Shown piece after piece: positions 16,673-25,530 of a DNA stretch of 64,000 nt. The stretch spans positions 1,178,001 through 1,242,000 of the forward strand of contig NZ_CP009630.1 of NCBI RefSeq assembly GCF_000959445.1. The letters run 5' to 3'. Under the pieces are notes generated by a model, which saw nothing but the letters and a program-made list of their open reading frames with translations, was not told the origin of the DNA and did no database searches. Both the position numbers and the translations under genes were made by a program. This DNA is from Burkholderia vietnamiensis LMG 10929 (GTDB lineage Bacteria; Pseudomonadota; Gammaproteobacteria; Burkholderiales; Burkholderiaceae). Position 1 is the first letter of the stretch; every line of letters begins with the position of its first letter.

Positions 16673-17060
16673 GTTCCTATCTTAAGCTATGTAACACACA
16701 AGACCCATTTGGACCGGTCAAAGTTTTGAATCACGCTTAAGAGAAACTGCATCATGAAGTGTCGGCGGTCGGAAGCTTCGACTGTCCGAATCGGATCGAT
16801 CACGGCCCTCGATGAAGTGACGGAAAGAGCAATCTCAGGCCTTGTCTGACGCTGACTGAGAGATCAGGTCTCGACTTACGCAACTCTGTCGCATACATCG
16901 CGATCGCAGCGCGTAGGTCGCATCCGCGCGGCCACACCACATCAGCCTTCGCGCGTAGATCGCGTCGCATAGGCCGTATCGCGTGGGTCGCACCGCGCTG
17001 CCCACCGCCATCGCCCGCCAAGAACACTCCCCCGCTCCACGCGCCCAGTACAATCGCGCG
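16673..17060. other. 388-bp spacer without a recognisable gene
   Basis: The first 130 bp continue the lower-GC patch. They hold an inverted repeat TCTTAAGC (16680-16687) / GCTTAAGA (16735-16742) with 47 bp between the arms. The remainder has short degenerate repetitions such as GCGTAGGTCGCAT and GCGTAGATCGCG around 16910-16995. No frame has coding character. It may be scar tissue from the insertion of the two preceding genes. Confidence 0.5.
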
Positions 17061-17492
17061 ATGTCCGAACTCCTCACCTACGGCGGCCTGTTCGCCGTGT
17101 CGATGATCGCGGCGACGCTGTTGCCGCTCCAGTCCGAAGCCGTACTCGCCGGCCTGCTGCTCGCCGCTCGCGAGCCCGCGTGGGCGCTGGTGCTCGTCGC
17201 GAGCGTCGGCAACGTCGCGGGCTCGGTGATCAACTGGGCGCTCGGCCGCGGCATCGAACACTTCCGCGAGCGCCGCTGGTTCCCGATCAAACCGGCCGCG
17301 CTCGCGCGCGCCGAGCGCTGGTACGCGCGCTATGGCCGCTGGTCGCTGCTGCTCAGCTGGGCGCCGGTGATCGGCGATCCGCTGACGATGATCGCCGGCG
17401 TGCTGCGCGAGCCGCTGTGGTCCTTCACGGCGATCGTCACGATCGCGAAAGTCGCGCGGTATCTGGTCATCGCATGGCTCGTGACGCGCTGA
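17061..17492 (+). CDS. YqaA-family (DedA/SNARE-associated) membrane protein
   Basis: A 143-residue inner-membrane protein with four hydrophobic segments. The glycine-rich [19 protein letters not shown] segment and the arginine- and tryptophan-rich [32 protein letters not shown] motif are the DedA/VTT family hallmarks (G-x-N-x-x-G and R-x-x-P/G-D). DedA proteins are thought to flip lipids and support envelope homeostasis; the short YqaA type is uncharacterised. It is monocistronic, with the chemoreceptor gene 145 bp downstream. Confidence 0.88.
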   Translation: MSELLTYGGLFAVSMIAATLLPLQSEAVLAGLLLAAREPAWALVLVASVGNVAGSVINWALGRGIEHFRERRWFPIKPAALARAERWYARYGRWSLLLSWAPVIGDPLTMIAGVLREPLWSFTAIVTIAKVARYLVIAWLVTR

Positions 17493-17554
17493 CGGCGTCC
17501 GCCCCGGCATGCCGGCGCGCGCGCGCACTGCGCACCCGGCCGGTTTCGCATCGC

Positions 17555-17581
17555 TAAAGAATCCGCCGAAGCTGCCGTACT
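17555..17581 (+). promoter_or_regulatory. Candidate sigma-28 (FliA) promoter of the chemoreceptor gene
   Basis: TAAA (17555-17558), then exactly 15 bp, then GCCGTACT (17574-17581), against the flagellar consensus TAAA-N15-GCCGATAA. The four -35 bases and the GCCG core agree, the last four bases less so. The site lies 56 bp before the receptor ATG, and the receptor is just the sort of gene FliA controls. Confidence 0.55.
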
Positions 17582-17637
17582 CCTTACAGTCTGCGGTGAC
17601 GCGTGCGTTCCGCTCCTCTCACCCACTCAGGATTCCC

Positions 17638-19620
17638 ATGAGATTGACCCACTTGGGCCGGGCGAGCGTCGGCGCGCGTCTGGCCGCGCTGGCGTGTGTA
17701 CTCGTCGCACTGCTGTTCACTGCGTTCGCATGGGCGCTCGCCCACTTCGCCAGCGAGCAGCTGGCCGATGAAGCGCATGCACGCATCGCCGACAAGGAGC
17801 AGTCGATCCGCGCGATGGTCGAGATGTTCGACAAGGCGCTGTCGGCCGAAGCCAACCGCGCGATGTCGCTGTTCGCGAGCTTCCTGCCGGCCGATTTCTC
17901 GCTCGACCCGACGCGCACCGTCGACATCGGCGGCGTCGCCGCGCCCGTGCTGTCGGCCGGCGGCCAGCCGCTCGATCTCGACTACGCGATCCCCGACCAG
18001 TTTCTGCAGAAAAGCGGCGCGATCGCGACGATCTTCGCGCGCGACGGCGACGACTTCGTGCGAATCACGACGTCGCTGAAGAAGCAGGACGGCACGCGCG
18101 CGGTCGGCACGCGCCTCGACCGCGCCGGCCCGGCGTACGGCCCGCTCGTCGCCGGACGCAGCTACACGGGCCTCGCCAAGCTGTTCGGCCGGCCGTACAT
18201 CACGCAATACAAGCCGGTCACGGACGCGACCGGCCGCGTGATCGGCGCACTGTTCGTCGGCCTCGACGTCGGCGCGGAGCTGCAGGTCGTCGAGAACGGC
18301 ATCCGCGCGTTGAAGATCGGCGACAACGGCTATTACTTCGTCGTCGATGCGTCGCCGGGCGCGACGCGCGGCACGCTGGTCGTCCATCCCGACGCGGCTG
18401 GGCAGCGCGCCGACGACACGCGCGCACCGTACGCGCAGATGCTCGCCGCAGGCCAGGGCCAGCTCGCGTACACGTCGCTCGACCCGGCCGCGCACGACGC
18501 GCAGCCCACCGCGAAATTCGTGTCGTTCACGACGATCCCGCAATGGCAATGGCTGGTCGGCGGCATCGCGCTCGACGACGAGCTGCTAGCCGGCATGCGC
18601 ACGCTGCGCAATCGCTTCCTGATGATCGCGGCCGTGCTGGTGGCGGCGTTCGCGGGGCTGTTCGTGCTGGTCGTGCGGCGCGTCGTGAGCCGGCCGCTCG
18701 ATGCGGCGGCCCGCGCGTCGGAACGCTATGCGGCCGGCGATCTCAGCGTGCGGATCCGCGATGGCGCGACCGCGCGCGGGGTCGCCGGCAACGACGAAAT
18801 CGGCCGGCTGGTGCAGGCGGTGGACGGTATCGGCGACGGCCTCGCCCGGATCGTCGCGCAGGTGCGCGGCAGCGCTTCGGACATCGCGAGCGGGACGGTC
18901 GGCATCGCGGCCGGCAGCAGCGACATCGCCGCGCGGATCGCGACGCAGGCGAGCAGCGTCGAGCAAACGGCCGCGAGCATGGAGCAGATCACGACCGCCG
19001 TGCAGCAGAACGCCGAGCACGCGGCGCAGGCCGATGCGCTGGTGGCGCACGCGTCGGCGGCGGCCACCGACGGCGACGCGGCCGTCCAGCGCGTGGTCGC
19101 GACGATGGACGACATCGGCCGCACGACGCGCCGGATCGCCGAAATCACGACCACGATCGAAGGCATCGCGTTCCAGACCAATATCCTCGCGCTGAACGCG
19201 GCGGTCGAGGCCGCGCGGGCCGGCGAGCACGGCCGGGGCTTCGCGGTGGTCGCGGCCGAAGTGCGCGCGCTCGCGCAACGCAGCGCCGCCGCAGTGAAGG
19301 AGATCGAGGGGTTGAGCGCCGAATCGGCGACCACGGTCGAACAGGGTTACCGGATCGCGGACGCCGCGCGCGGCACGATGCGCGACATCGTCCAGCGCGT
19401 CGAGCAGGTCAGCACGCTGATCGGCGAAATCAGCACCGCGTCGCGCGAGCAGTCGACCGGCATCGAGCAGGTGAATCTGGCGATCACGCAGATCGGCGAC
19501 GCGACGCAGCAGAATGCGACGCTGATCTCGGCAGCCGAGCGCGCGGCGGTCGCGTTGCGCGACCAGGCCGCGCAACTGTCGGAAGCCGTCAGCGTGTTCC
19601 GGCTGGCGCGTAGCGCGTGA
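17638..19620 (+). CDS. Methyl-accepting chemotaxis protein (Cache sensor)
   Basis: A 660-residue transmembrane chemoreceptor. TM1 spans about 13-34. A large periplasmic Cache-type domain (about 40-310) contains [29 protein letters not shown] and [10 protein letters not shown], typical of the Cache_3-Cache_2 group. TM2 is at about 326-348, then HAMP ([19 protein letters not shown]) and the signalling hairpin with its conserved tip [20 protein letters not shown] (about 508-527). No C-terminal pentapeptide tether is visible. Such Cache domains commonly sense small carboxylates. ATG at 17638 was preferred because the upstream frame is not conserved-looking. Confidence 0.92.
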   Translation: MRLTHLGRASVGARLAALACVLVALLFTAFAWALAHFASEQLADEAHARIADKEQSIRAMVEMFDKALSAEANRAMSLFASFLPADFSLDPTRTVDIGGVAAPVLSAGGQPLDLDYAIPDQFLQKSGAIATIFARDGDDFVRITTSLKKQDGTRAVGTRLDRAGPAYGPLVAGRSYTGLAKLFGRPYITQYKPVTDATGRVIGALFVGLDVGAELQVVENGIRALKIGDNGYYFVVDASPGATRGTLVVHPDAAGQRADDTRAPYAQMLAAGQGQLAYTSLDPAAHDAQPTAKFVSFTTIPQWQWLVGGIALDDELLAGMRTLRNRFLMIAAVLVAAFAGLFVLVVRRVVSRPLDAAARASERYAAGDLSVRIRDGATARGVAGNDEIGRLVQAVDGIGDGLARIVAQVRGSASDIASGTVGIAAGSSDIAARIATQASSVEQTAASMEQITTAVQQNAEHAAQADALVAHASAAATDGDAAVQRVVATMDDIGRTTRRIAEITTTIEGIAFQTNILALNAAVEAARAGEHGRGFAVVAAEVRALAQRSAAAVKEIEGLSAESATTVEQGYRIADAARGTMRDIVQRVEQVSTLIGEISTASREQSTGIEQVNLAITQIGDATQQNATLISAAERAAVALRDQAAQLSEAVSVFRLARSA

Positions 19621-19630
19621 CGCGCTACGC
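19608..19630. other. 10-bp hairpin whose loop is the MCP stop codon
   Basis: GCGTAGCGCG / CGCGCTACGC form a perfect stem flanking a three-base loop TGA (19618-19620), which is the stop codon of the chemoreceptor. There is no T-run, so it is not a canonical terminator, though it could still pause transcription or translation between the convergent genes. Confidence 0.6.
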
Positions 19631-19656
19631 CGCCGCGCGACCGGCCCGTTACTTCG

Positions 19657-21309
19657 TTACTTCTTGTCGCCGGCCAGGTCGATCGCCTTGTCCGATCCGA
19701 CTGCGTTGCGCAGCTGGAACTTCTGGATCTTGCCGGTCGAGGTCTTCGGCAGCTCGCCGAAGCGCACGACCTTCGGCACCTTGAAGCCCGCGAGCAGCTG
19801 GCGGCAATGCGCGAAGATTTCGTCCTCGGTCGCGCTCATCCCGTTGCGCAGCTCGACGAACGCGCACGGCACCTCGCCCCACTTCGGATCGGGCATCGCG
19901 ACCACCGCCGCGACTTCGACGGCCGGATGCCGGTACAGCGCGTCCTCGACCTCGATGCTCGAGATGTTCTCGCCGCCCGAAATGATGATGTCCTTGCGGC
20001 GATCCTTGATCCGGATATAGCCGTCGGGCGTCAGCACGCCGAGATCGCCCGTATGGAACCAGCCGCCCTGGAACGCCTCGTCCGTCGCGTGCGGGTTCTT
20101 CAGGTAGCCCTTCATGCAGATGTTGCCGCGGAACATGATCTCGCCGAGCGTCTCGCCGTCGGCCGGCACCGGCTCCATCGTGTCCGGATCGAGCACCGTC
20201 GCGCCCGCTTCCAGGTGGTAGCGCACGCCCTGGCGCGCATTGAGCCGCGCGCGCTCGTCGTCGGGCAAGTCGTCCCAGTGCGCCTGCTTCGCGCAGACCG
20301 TCGCCGGGCCGTACACCTCGGTCAGCCCGTACACGTGCAGCAGGTCGAAGCCGATTTCCTTCATCTTGGCGATCACGGCCGGCGCCGGCGCGGCGCCCGC
20401 GACCATCGCATGCACCTTGTGGTCGATCCCGGCGCGCAACTCGGCCGGTGCGTTCGCGATCGCGCTCTGCACGATCGGCGCGCCGCAGTAATGGGTGATG
20501 CGCTCGTTGCGGATCAGGTCGAACACGGTCTTCGCGTCGAACCTGCGCAGGCAGACGTTGACGCCCGCGCGCGCGGCGATCGCCCACGGGAAGCACCAGC
20601 CGTTGCAGTGGAACATCGGCAGCGTCCACAGATACACGGCGTGCTTCGGCATGTCCCATTCGAGGATGTTGCTGATCGCCGCCAGATAGGCACCGCGATG
20701 GTGATAGACGACGCCCTTCGGGTCGCCGGTCGTGCCGGACGTGTAGTTCAGCGCGATGGCCTCCCACTCGTCGGCGGGCGGCGTCCAGGCGTAGTCGGGG
20801 TCGCCGCTCGCGACGAACGCTTCATAGTCGGTCGCGCCGGCGAAACGGGCGGGATCGGCGGGCATCGCGTCGGCGACGCTGACGATCTTCAGCCCCGGCA
20901 CTTCCAGCGCCGCGCGATGCGCGAGCTCCGCATATTCGGTGTCGACGATCAGCACCTTCGCTTCGCCGTGCCGCAGCATGAACAGCATCGACGCGATGTC
21001 GAGCCGCGTATTGATCGTGTTGAGCACGGCGCCCGCCATCGGCACGCCGAAGTGCGCTTCCACCATCGCGGGAATGTTCGGCAGCAGCGCGGCGACCGTC
21101 TCGCCGCGCCCGACGCCGGCCCGGGCCAGCGCGCTCGCGAGCTGCTTGGCCCGCGTGTAGGTCTCGGCCCACGTGCGCCGCACGTCGCCATGCACGATCG
21201 CGAGCCGCGCGCCGTAGACTTCCGCCGCGCGGACCAGGAAATCGATCGGCGTGAGCGGCACGTAGTTGGCTTCGCGGCGGCCGAGTCCGGCCTCGAACAT
21301 CTGGGTCAT
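19657..21309 (-). CDS. Acyl-CoA synthetase (AMP-forming), medium-chain / DmdB-like
   Basis: A 550-residue ANL-superfamily adenylating enzyme. Visible are the P-loop-like YTSGTTGDPKGV (about 187-198), the aryl/acyl pocket segment LPMFHCNGWCFPW, the A5 motif VYGLTEVYGP, GWFHTGDLGV (A7), KDRRKDIIISGGENIS (A8) and the catalytic lysine in KTSTGKIQKFQLR (A10). It activates a carboxylic acid to its CoA thioester; sequence style recalls 3-methylmercaptopropionate-CoA ligases and medium-chain fatty acyl ligases. ATG at 21309 gives the usual short N-terminus. Divergent from a Crp/Fnr regulator, its likely controller. Confidence 0.9.
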   Translation of the reverse strand: MTQMFEAGLGRREANYVPLTPIDFLVRAAEVYGARLAIVHGDVRRTWAETYTRAKQLASALARAGVGRGETVAALLPNIPAMVEAHFGVPMAGAVLNTINTRLDIASMLFMLRHGEAKVLIVDTEYAELAHRAALEVPGLKIVSVADAMPADPARFAGATDYEAFVASGDPDYAWTPPADEWEAIALNYTSGTTGDPKGVVYHHRGAYLAAISNILEWDMPKHAVYLWTLPMFHCNGWCFPWAIAARAGVNVCLRRFDAKTVFDLIRNERITHYCGAPIVQSAIANAPAELRAGIDHKVHAMVAGAAPAPAVIAKMKEIGFDLLHVYGLTEVYGPATVCAKQAHWDDLPDDERARLNARQGVRYHLEAGATVLDPDTMEPVPADGETLGEIMFRGNICMKGYLKNPHATDEAFQGGWFHTGDLGVLTPDGYIRIKDRRKDIIISGGENISSIEVEDALYRHPAVEVAAVVAMPDPKWGEVPCAFVELRNGMSATEDEIFAHCRQLLAGFKVPKVVRFGELPKTSTGKIQKFQLRNAVGSDKAIDLAGDKK

Positions 21310-21408
21310 GATCCTGTCTCCGTCTTCTTTCGGCCGGCGCGCATGCACGGCGGCCTGCTTTGATGTGGTTCAATTGCCGATAGCCTAACGGGCGCTATTG
21401 TGAGCCGT

Positions 21409-21426
21409 CTGTCATCGAAACGACAG
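21409..21426. promoter_or_regulatory. CTGTC-N8-GACAG dyad between ligase and Crp/Fnr genes
   Basis: An inverted repeat with 5-bp arms in the 167-bp divergent spacer, 51 bp before the regulator ATG. It is not an FNR-type TTGAT-N4-ATCAA site; it could be the site of this divergent regulator. Confidence 0.4.
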
Positions 21427-21476
21427 AGTCCCTTTCGAGCGTTTCGCGTTATCCCTATCCTCGCAAACCCGCACCC

Positions 21477-22355
21477 ATGCACGACCATCCCGTTGCGCCG
21501 CCCGAGACGGCCGCGCCCCACGCCGAGCCGCCGGACGACCGGTCGGCCGACTTGACCGTCCCGGCCGTCACAACCGTCACGACCGTTACTCCGGCCGGAC
21601 CGGGCGCATTTGACGCACCCGACTCGGCCGTGGCGGCGGCCGCCCCCATCGTCCCCGCCGAGCCCGCCCCACTCCCCGACCTCGCCACGATGTTCGGCCA
21701 GTGCGCATGGTTCCGCGCGCTGGCGCCCGAGCACCAGGCGCTCGTGCTCGCGCAGTCGCACGCCGAGCGGCACGAGGCCGGCGACGTGATCGCGCAGCGG
21801 CTCGCGCCGTCCGAGTACTGGATCGGCGTGCATCGCGGCCTGCTGAAGCTGGCGATCTTCAACGCCTCGGGGCGCGGCTGCACGTTCTCCGGCGTGCCGT
21901 CGGGCGGCTGGTTCGGCGAAGGCAGCGTGATCAAGCGCGAGCTGCGCAAGTACGAGGTCGTCGCGGTCCAGCGCTCGACCGTGCTGATGGTGCCGGTCGA
22001 CACGTTCCACGCGCTGCTCGACACCAGCCTGCCGTTCACGCGCTTCGTCATTCATCAGCTGAACAACCGGATGGGCGAGTTCATCGCGTCGATCCAGAAC
22101 AGCCGGCTGCTCGACGTCGACGCGCGGGTCGCGCAGTCGCTTGCCCAGCTGTTCAACGCCGCGCTGTACCCGGACACCGGCCCGTCGCTCGCGATTTCGC
22201 AGGAGGAACTGGGGATGCTCGTCGGCGTGTCGCGGCAGCGGATCAACCAGGCGTTGCAGCAGCTCGAAAAACGCGGCGTGCTGCGGCTCGCCTACAACCA
22301 GATCGAAGTCGTCGATCTGGCGGCGCTCGCGCGGGTCGGCATGGAGCAGATCTGA
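21477..22355 (+). CDS. Crp/Fnr-family transcriptional regulator with long N-terminal extension
   Basis: A 292-residue regulator. About 65 residues of Pro/Ala/Thr-rich, low-complexity sequence precede the cyclic-nucleotide-type jelly roll (about 70-190, FRALAPEHQALVLAQSHAERHEAGDVI to GGWFGEGSVI). The Crp helix-turn-helix is ISQEELGMLVGVSRQRINQALQQLEKRG (about 240-267). There are no FNR-type N-terminal cysteine ligands, so an iron-sulfur cluster is unlikely. The start may in truth be internal (for example the methionine in DLATMFGQ), which would remove the extension. Divergent from the acyl-CoA ligase. Confidence 0.85.
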   Translation: MHDHPVAPPETAAPHAEPPDDRSADLTVPAVTTVTTVTPAGPGAFDAPDSAVAAAAPIVPAEPAPLPDLATMFGQCAWFRALAPEHQALVLAQSHAERHEAGDVIAQRLAPSEYWIGVHRGLLKLAIFNASGRGCTFSGVPSGGWFGEGSVIKRELRKYEVVAVQRSTVLMVPVDTFHALLDTSLPFTRFVIHQLNNRMGEFIASIQNSRLLDVDARVAQSLAQLFNAALYPDTGPSLAISQEELGMLVGVSRQRINQALQQLEKRGVLRLAYNQIEVVDLAALARVGMEQI

Positions 22356-22422
22356 GCGGCGCGCATTCGGTGCGACGAACCCGACGAATCGGCGCACGCC
22401 GCCGCGCGCGATCCTGACAATT

Positions 22423-22467
22423 CCGCCAGTTTCGCGCCAGTAACGCGTTGCGCGCCGTCACCTATCA
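22423..22467 (+). promoter_or_regulatory. Direct-repeat response-regulator site and -10 of the two-component operon
   Basis: CGCCAGT occurs at 22423-22429 and again at 22434-22440, 11 bp apart (one helical turn), as OmpR/PhoB-family regulators prefer. A good -10, TATCAT (22462-22467), follows 21 bp later without a clear -35 hexamer, consistent with an activated promoter. Autoregulation by the adjacent response regulator is the natural reading. Confidence 0.5.
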
Positions 22468-22647
22468 TTCGAAGTCCGCGCGTCGATTTGCGGCTCGCGG
22501 CACGGTCGTTGCAGCGGCTAGCCATGCAGGATCGCGGCGCCGGGCGCGCACGAAGTCGCGCGAAATCGCACGCATCGCGCCGCCGTCGCAGCCATTCCCG
22601 CAGCCCGGCGCGCACGCCGGCCCTCAATCCGTTACGCGAACCTGTCC

Positions 22648-23343
22648 ATGAAAGTCCTGATCGTCGAAGACGAACCGAAGGTCGTCGAATACCTGAAGAG
22701 CGGCCTGACCGAGGAAGGCTGGGTCGTCGACACCGCGCTCGACGGCGAAGACGGCGCGTGGAAGGCCGTCGAGTTCGACTACGACGTGGTCGTGCTCGAC
22801 GTGATGCTGCCGAAGCTCGACGGCTTCGGCGTGCTGCGCGCGTTGCGCGGGCAGAAGCAGACGCCCGTGATCATGCTGACCGCCCGCGACCGCGTCGACG
22901 ATCGCGTGCGCGGGCTGCGCGGCGGCGCCGACGACTATCTGACCAAGCCGTTCTCGTTCCTCGAGCTGATCGAACGGCTGCGCGCGCTCACGCGCCGCGC
23001 GCGCGTGCAGGAATCGACGCTGATCTCGATCGGCGATCTGCGCGTCGACCTGATCGGCCGCCGCGCGACGCGCGACGGCACGCGCCTGGACCTGACCGCC
23101 CAGGAATTCCAGCTGCTCGGCGTGCTCGCGCGGCGCAGCGGCGACGTGCTGTCGAAGACGACCATCGCCGAGCTGGTGTGGGACGTGAACTTCGACAGCA
23201 ACGCGAACGTCGTCGAGACGGCGATCAAGCGGCTGCGCGCGAAGCTCGACGGCCCGTTCGCGGACAAGCTGCTGCATACGATCCGCGGCATGGGCTACGT
23301 GCTCGAGGCGCGCGACGACGGCGACAGCGAGAGGCACGCATGA
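22648..23343 (+). CDS. Two-component response regulator, CzcR/IrlR (OmpR) family
   Basis: A 231-residue regulator. The receiver domain (1-115) has acidic residues E7/D8, the phosphoacceptor Asp51 (VVLDVMLPKLDG) and Lys in LTKPFSFLELIERL. The winged helix (about 128-225) has LTAQEFQLLGVLARRSGDVLS and ETAIKRLRAKLDG. The closest remembered group is the heavy-metal regulators CzcR, CopR and IrlR. Its stop overlaps the kinase start (ATGA), so the two are translationally coupled. No metal-resistance genes lie in this window, so the regulated genes are elsewhere. Confidence 0.92.
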   Translation: MKVLIVEDEPKVVEYLKSGLTEEGWVVDTALDGEDGAWKAVEFDYDVVVLDVMLPKLDGFGVLRALRGQKQTPVIMLTARDRVDDRVRGLRGGADDYLTKPFSFLELIERLRALTRRARVQESTLISIGDLRVDLIGRRATRDGTRLDLTAQEFQLLGVLARRSGDVLSKTTIAELVWDVNFDSNANVVETAIKRLRAKLDGPFADKLLHTIRGMGYVLEARDDGDSERHA

Positions 23344-24782
23344 AGCGCTCGATCACGCTGCGGCTGGCGGCGATGTTCGGCATCGTGTCGCTGCTCGTGT
23401 TCTCGCTGGTCGGCTGCGGGCTGTTCGCAGTGATGGAACGCCAGCTGTTCGCCGAGCTGCGCGCGACGATCGACACGCGCGCGAAGGTCGCGCAGATGAT
23501 CGTGTCGCATGCGACCACGGCGATGCGCGGCCGGCTGATGCAGGACAAGCTCGCCGACCTCGAACCGCCCGACGGATCGACGCGCTACCAGATCGACAGC
23601 CCCGACGCCGACTTCCGCTTCGGCCGCCCGGTCGACGGCGTGCCCGTCGGCCCGCCACTCGGCGCGTTCCAGCAGTACGCGCTGAACCACAGCAGCTACG
23701 ACGTGATGACGAAGACCATCCCGATCGCCGGCAGCGGCGAGCGCCCGGACCTGAAGCTGATCGTCGCGTCGTCGTGCGAACGCACGCAGCGGATGCTGCG
23801 CCGCTTCGCGTGGACGCTCGCGGCGCTGATCGCGATCGCCAGCGCCGTCACGCTGCTGCTGGGCCACGCGGTCGCGCGCTTCGGGCTCGCGCCGCTCGAC
23901 CGGCTGTCGCAGGACGCGGCGAGCGTGAGCGCGACGAACCGCCGCCAGCGGCTGCACACCGACGCGCTGCCGACCGAGCTGCGCGAGCTCGCCGCGTCGT
24001 TCAACGGCGCGCTGGAACGCATCCAGCAGACCTACGCGCGGCTCGAGGCGTTCAACGCGGACGTCGCGCACGAGCTGCGCACGCCGATCAGCATCCTGAT
24101 CGGCCAGACGCAGGTGGCGCTGACGAGCCGCGACCGCTCGGTCGACCGGATGCGCCAGACGCTGCAGTCGAACCTCGAAGAGTTCGAACGGCTGCGCGTG
24201 ATCATCAACGACATGCTGTTCCTGTCGCGCAGCGATCGCGGCGAACGCGCGACCGACCTGAAGCACGTGTCGCTCGCCGACGAAGTGCGGCGCATGCTCG
24301 ACTTCCTCGAAATTCCGCTCGACGAGGCGCAATTGCGCGTGCAGCTGCACGGCGATGCGCGCGCGGCCGTCGATCCGTCGCTGTTCCGGCGCGCGATGAC
24401 GAACCTGCTGATCAACGCGATCCAGCATTCGGCGCCCGGTGCGACGCTGACCGTCACGATCGCGCGCCGCGACACGCTCGTCGACGTGTCGGTCGCGAAC
24501 CCCGGCGAGCCGATCGACCGCGAGCAGCGCGCGCACGTGTTCGAGCGTTTCTACCGGCTCGAGGAAGCGCGCGCGAACAGCAAGGAGAACCACGGGCTCG
24601 GGCTGTCGATCGTCAAGGCCGTCGCGGAGATGCACGGCGGCGGCGTGTTCGTCACCTGCTCGGGCGGCGTCAACACGTTCGGCTTCTCCGTGGCGATACA
24701 TGCGGACGGCCGCGCTCCCGCGCGCGGTGTCGAGGCCGACGGGCCGCCCGTGCTGGCGCAGGCATCGCGCGCGCTGCGCTGA
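23340..24782 (+). CDS. Sensor histidine kinase, heavy-metal (CusS/IrlS) type
   Basis: A 480-residue kinase. Two transmembrane segments (about 10-32 and 157-180) flank a periplasmic domain of about 125 residues. HAMP follows, then the H-box FNADVAHELRTPISIL with His244, the N-box FRRAMTNLLINAIQHS and the G-box NHGLGLSIVKAVAEMHGG. The start overlaps the regulator stop. Architecture matches the IrlS/CusS group that senses periplasmic metal ions, but I see no obvious His/Cys cluster in the sensor domain beyond SSCERT near the second membrane segment, so the signal remains open. Confidence 0.9.
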   Translation: MKRSITLRLAAMFGIVSLLVFSLVGCGLFAVMERQLFAELRATIDTRAKVAQMIVSHATTAMRGRLMQDKLADLEPPDGSTRYQIDSPDADFRFGRPVDGVPVGPPLGAFQQYALNHSSYDVMTKTIPIAGSGERPDLKLIVASSCERTQRMLRRFAWTLAALIAIASAVTLLLGHAVARFGLAPLDRLSQDAASVSATNRRQRLHTDALPTELRELAASFNGALERIQQTYARLEAFNADVAHELRTPISILIGQTQVALTSRDRSVDRMRQTLQSNLEEFERLRVIINDMLFLSRSDRGERATDLKHVSLADEVRRMLDFLEIPLDEAQLRVQLHGDARAAVDPSLFRRAMTNLLINAIQHSAPGATLTVTIARRDTLVDVSVANPGEPIDREQRAHVFERFYRLEEARANSKENHGLGLSIVKAVAEMHGGGVFVTCSGGVNTFGFSVAIHADGRAPARGVEADGPPVLAQASRALR

Positions 24783-24876
24783 CGGTCCGCGCGCCGAGGG
24801 CAGTTTTCTTCAATACGGGCCGACGCGGCGCCCGTAGTCTCGATGCGACTTTCAACCTGTCGCATGGAGACACCTG

Positions 24877-25473
24877 ATGAGCATGCTGGTTTCGATGGCC
24901 GCGTTCGCGCTGGCGTCGTCGATCACACCCGGTCCCGTCAACATCGTCGCGCTCAGCGCGGGCGCACGCCACGGTCTTGGCGCGAGCCTGCGCTATGCGG
25001 CCGGCGCGACGCTCGGTTTCGTCGCGCTGTTCCTGCTGATCGGCCTCGGCATGCACGCCGCGCTCGCGCGCTGGCCGATGCTGACCACGGCGATCCAGTG
25101 GTCGGGTATCGCGTTCCTGCTTTACCTCGCGTTGCGGCTCGCGCTCGACGACGGCCGGCTGCCGGCCGACCCGCATGCAGCGGACGCGGCCGGCCCGTCG
25201 GCGGCCGCAGGCGCCGCGATGCAGTGGCTCAACCCGAAGGCGTGGCTCGCCTGTGTGGCGGCGATGGGCGCCTATGCGGCCGACGGCGACCGCGCACAGG
25301 TGTGGCAGTTCGCGGCGCTGTATCTGGTGATCTGCTTTGCGTCGATCGCATGCTGGGCGTACGCGGGCGCCGCGCTGCGGGAACGGCTCGCGAACGCGCG
25401 CCGGATGCGGCTGTTCAACCGCGCGATGGCGCTGCTGCTCGCCGGCAGCGCGCTGTATCTGCTCGACGTGTAG
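24877..25473 (+). CDS. LysE-family translocator
   Basis: A 198-residue inner-membrane exporter with helix-1 signature SSITPGPVNIVALSAGARHGL and the second conserved WLNPKAWLACVAAMGAY. GGAGACACCTG precedes ATG 24877. It converges on an AraC-family gene 57 bp away; AraC/LysE neighbours are common in Burkholderia and suggest export of an amino acid or small metabolite under AraC control. A second LysE protein with an Lrp-type regulator is encoded at 15.1 kb; the two are only distantly alike. Confidence 0.9.
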   Translation: MSMLVSMAAFALASSITPGPVNIVALSAGARHGLGASLRYAAGATLGFVALFLLIGLGMHAALARWPMLTTAIQWSGIAFLLYLALRLALDDGRLPADPHAADAAGPSAAAGAAMQWLNPKAWLACVAAMGAYAADGDRAQVWQFAALYLVICFASIACWAYAGAALRERLANARRMRLFNRAMALLLAGSALYLLDV

Positions 25474-25530
25474 CGGCGGCGCTTCGTTGCATGCGGCCGC
25501 CCGTCGATGATGACGGCCGCACTGCTCGCC

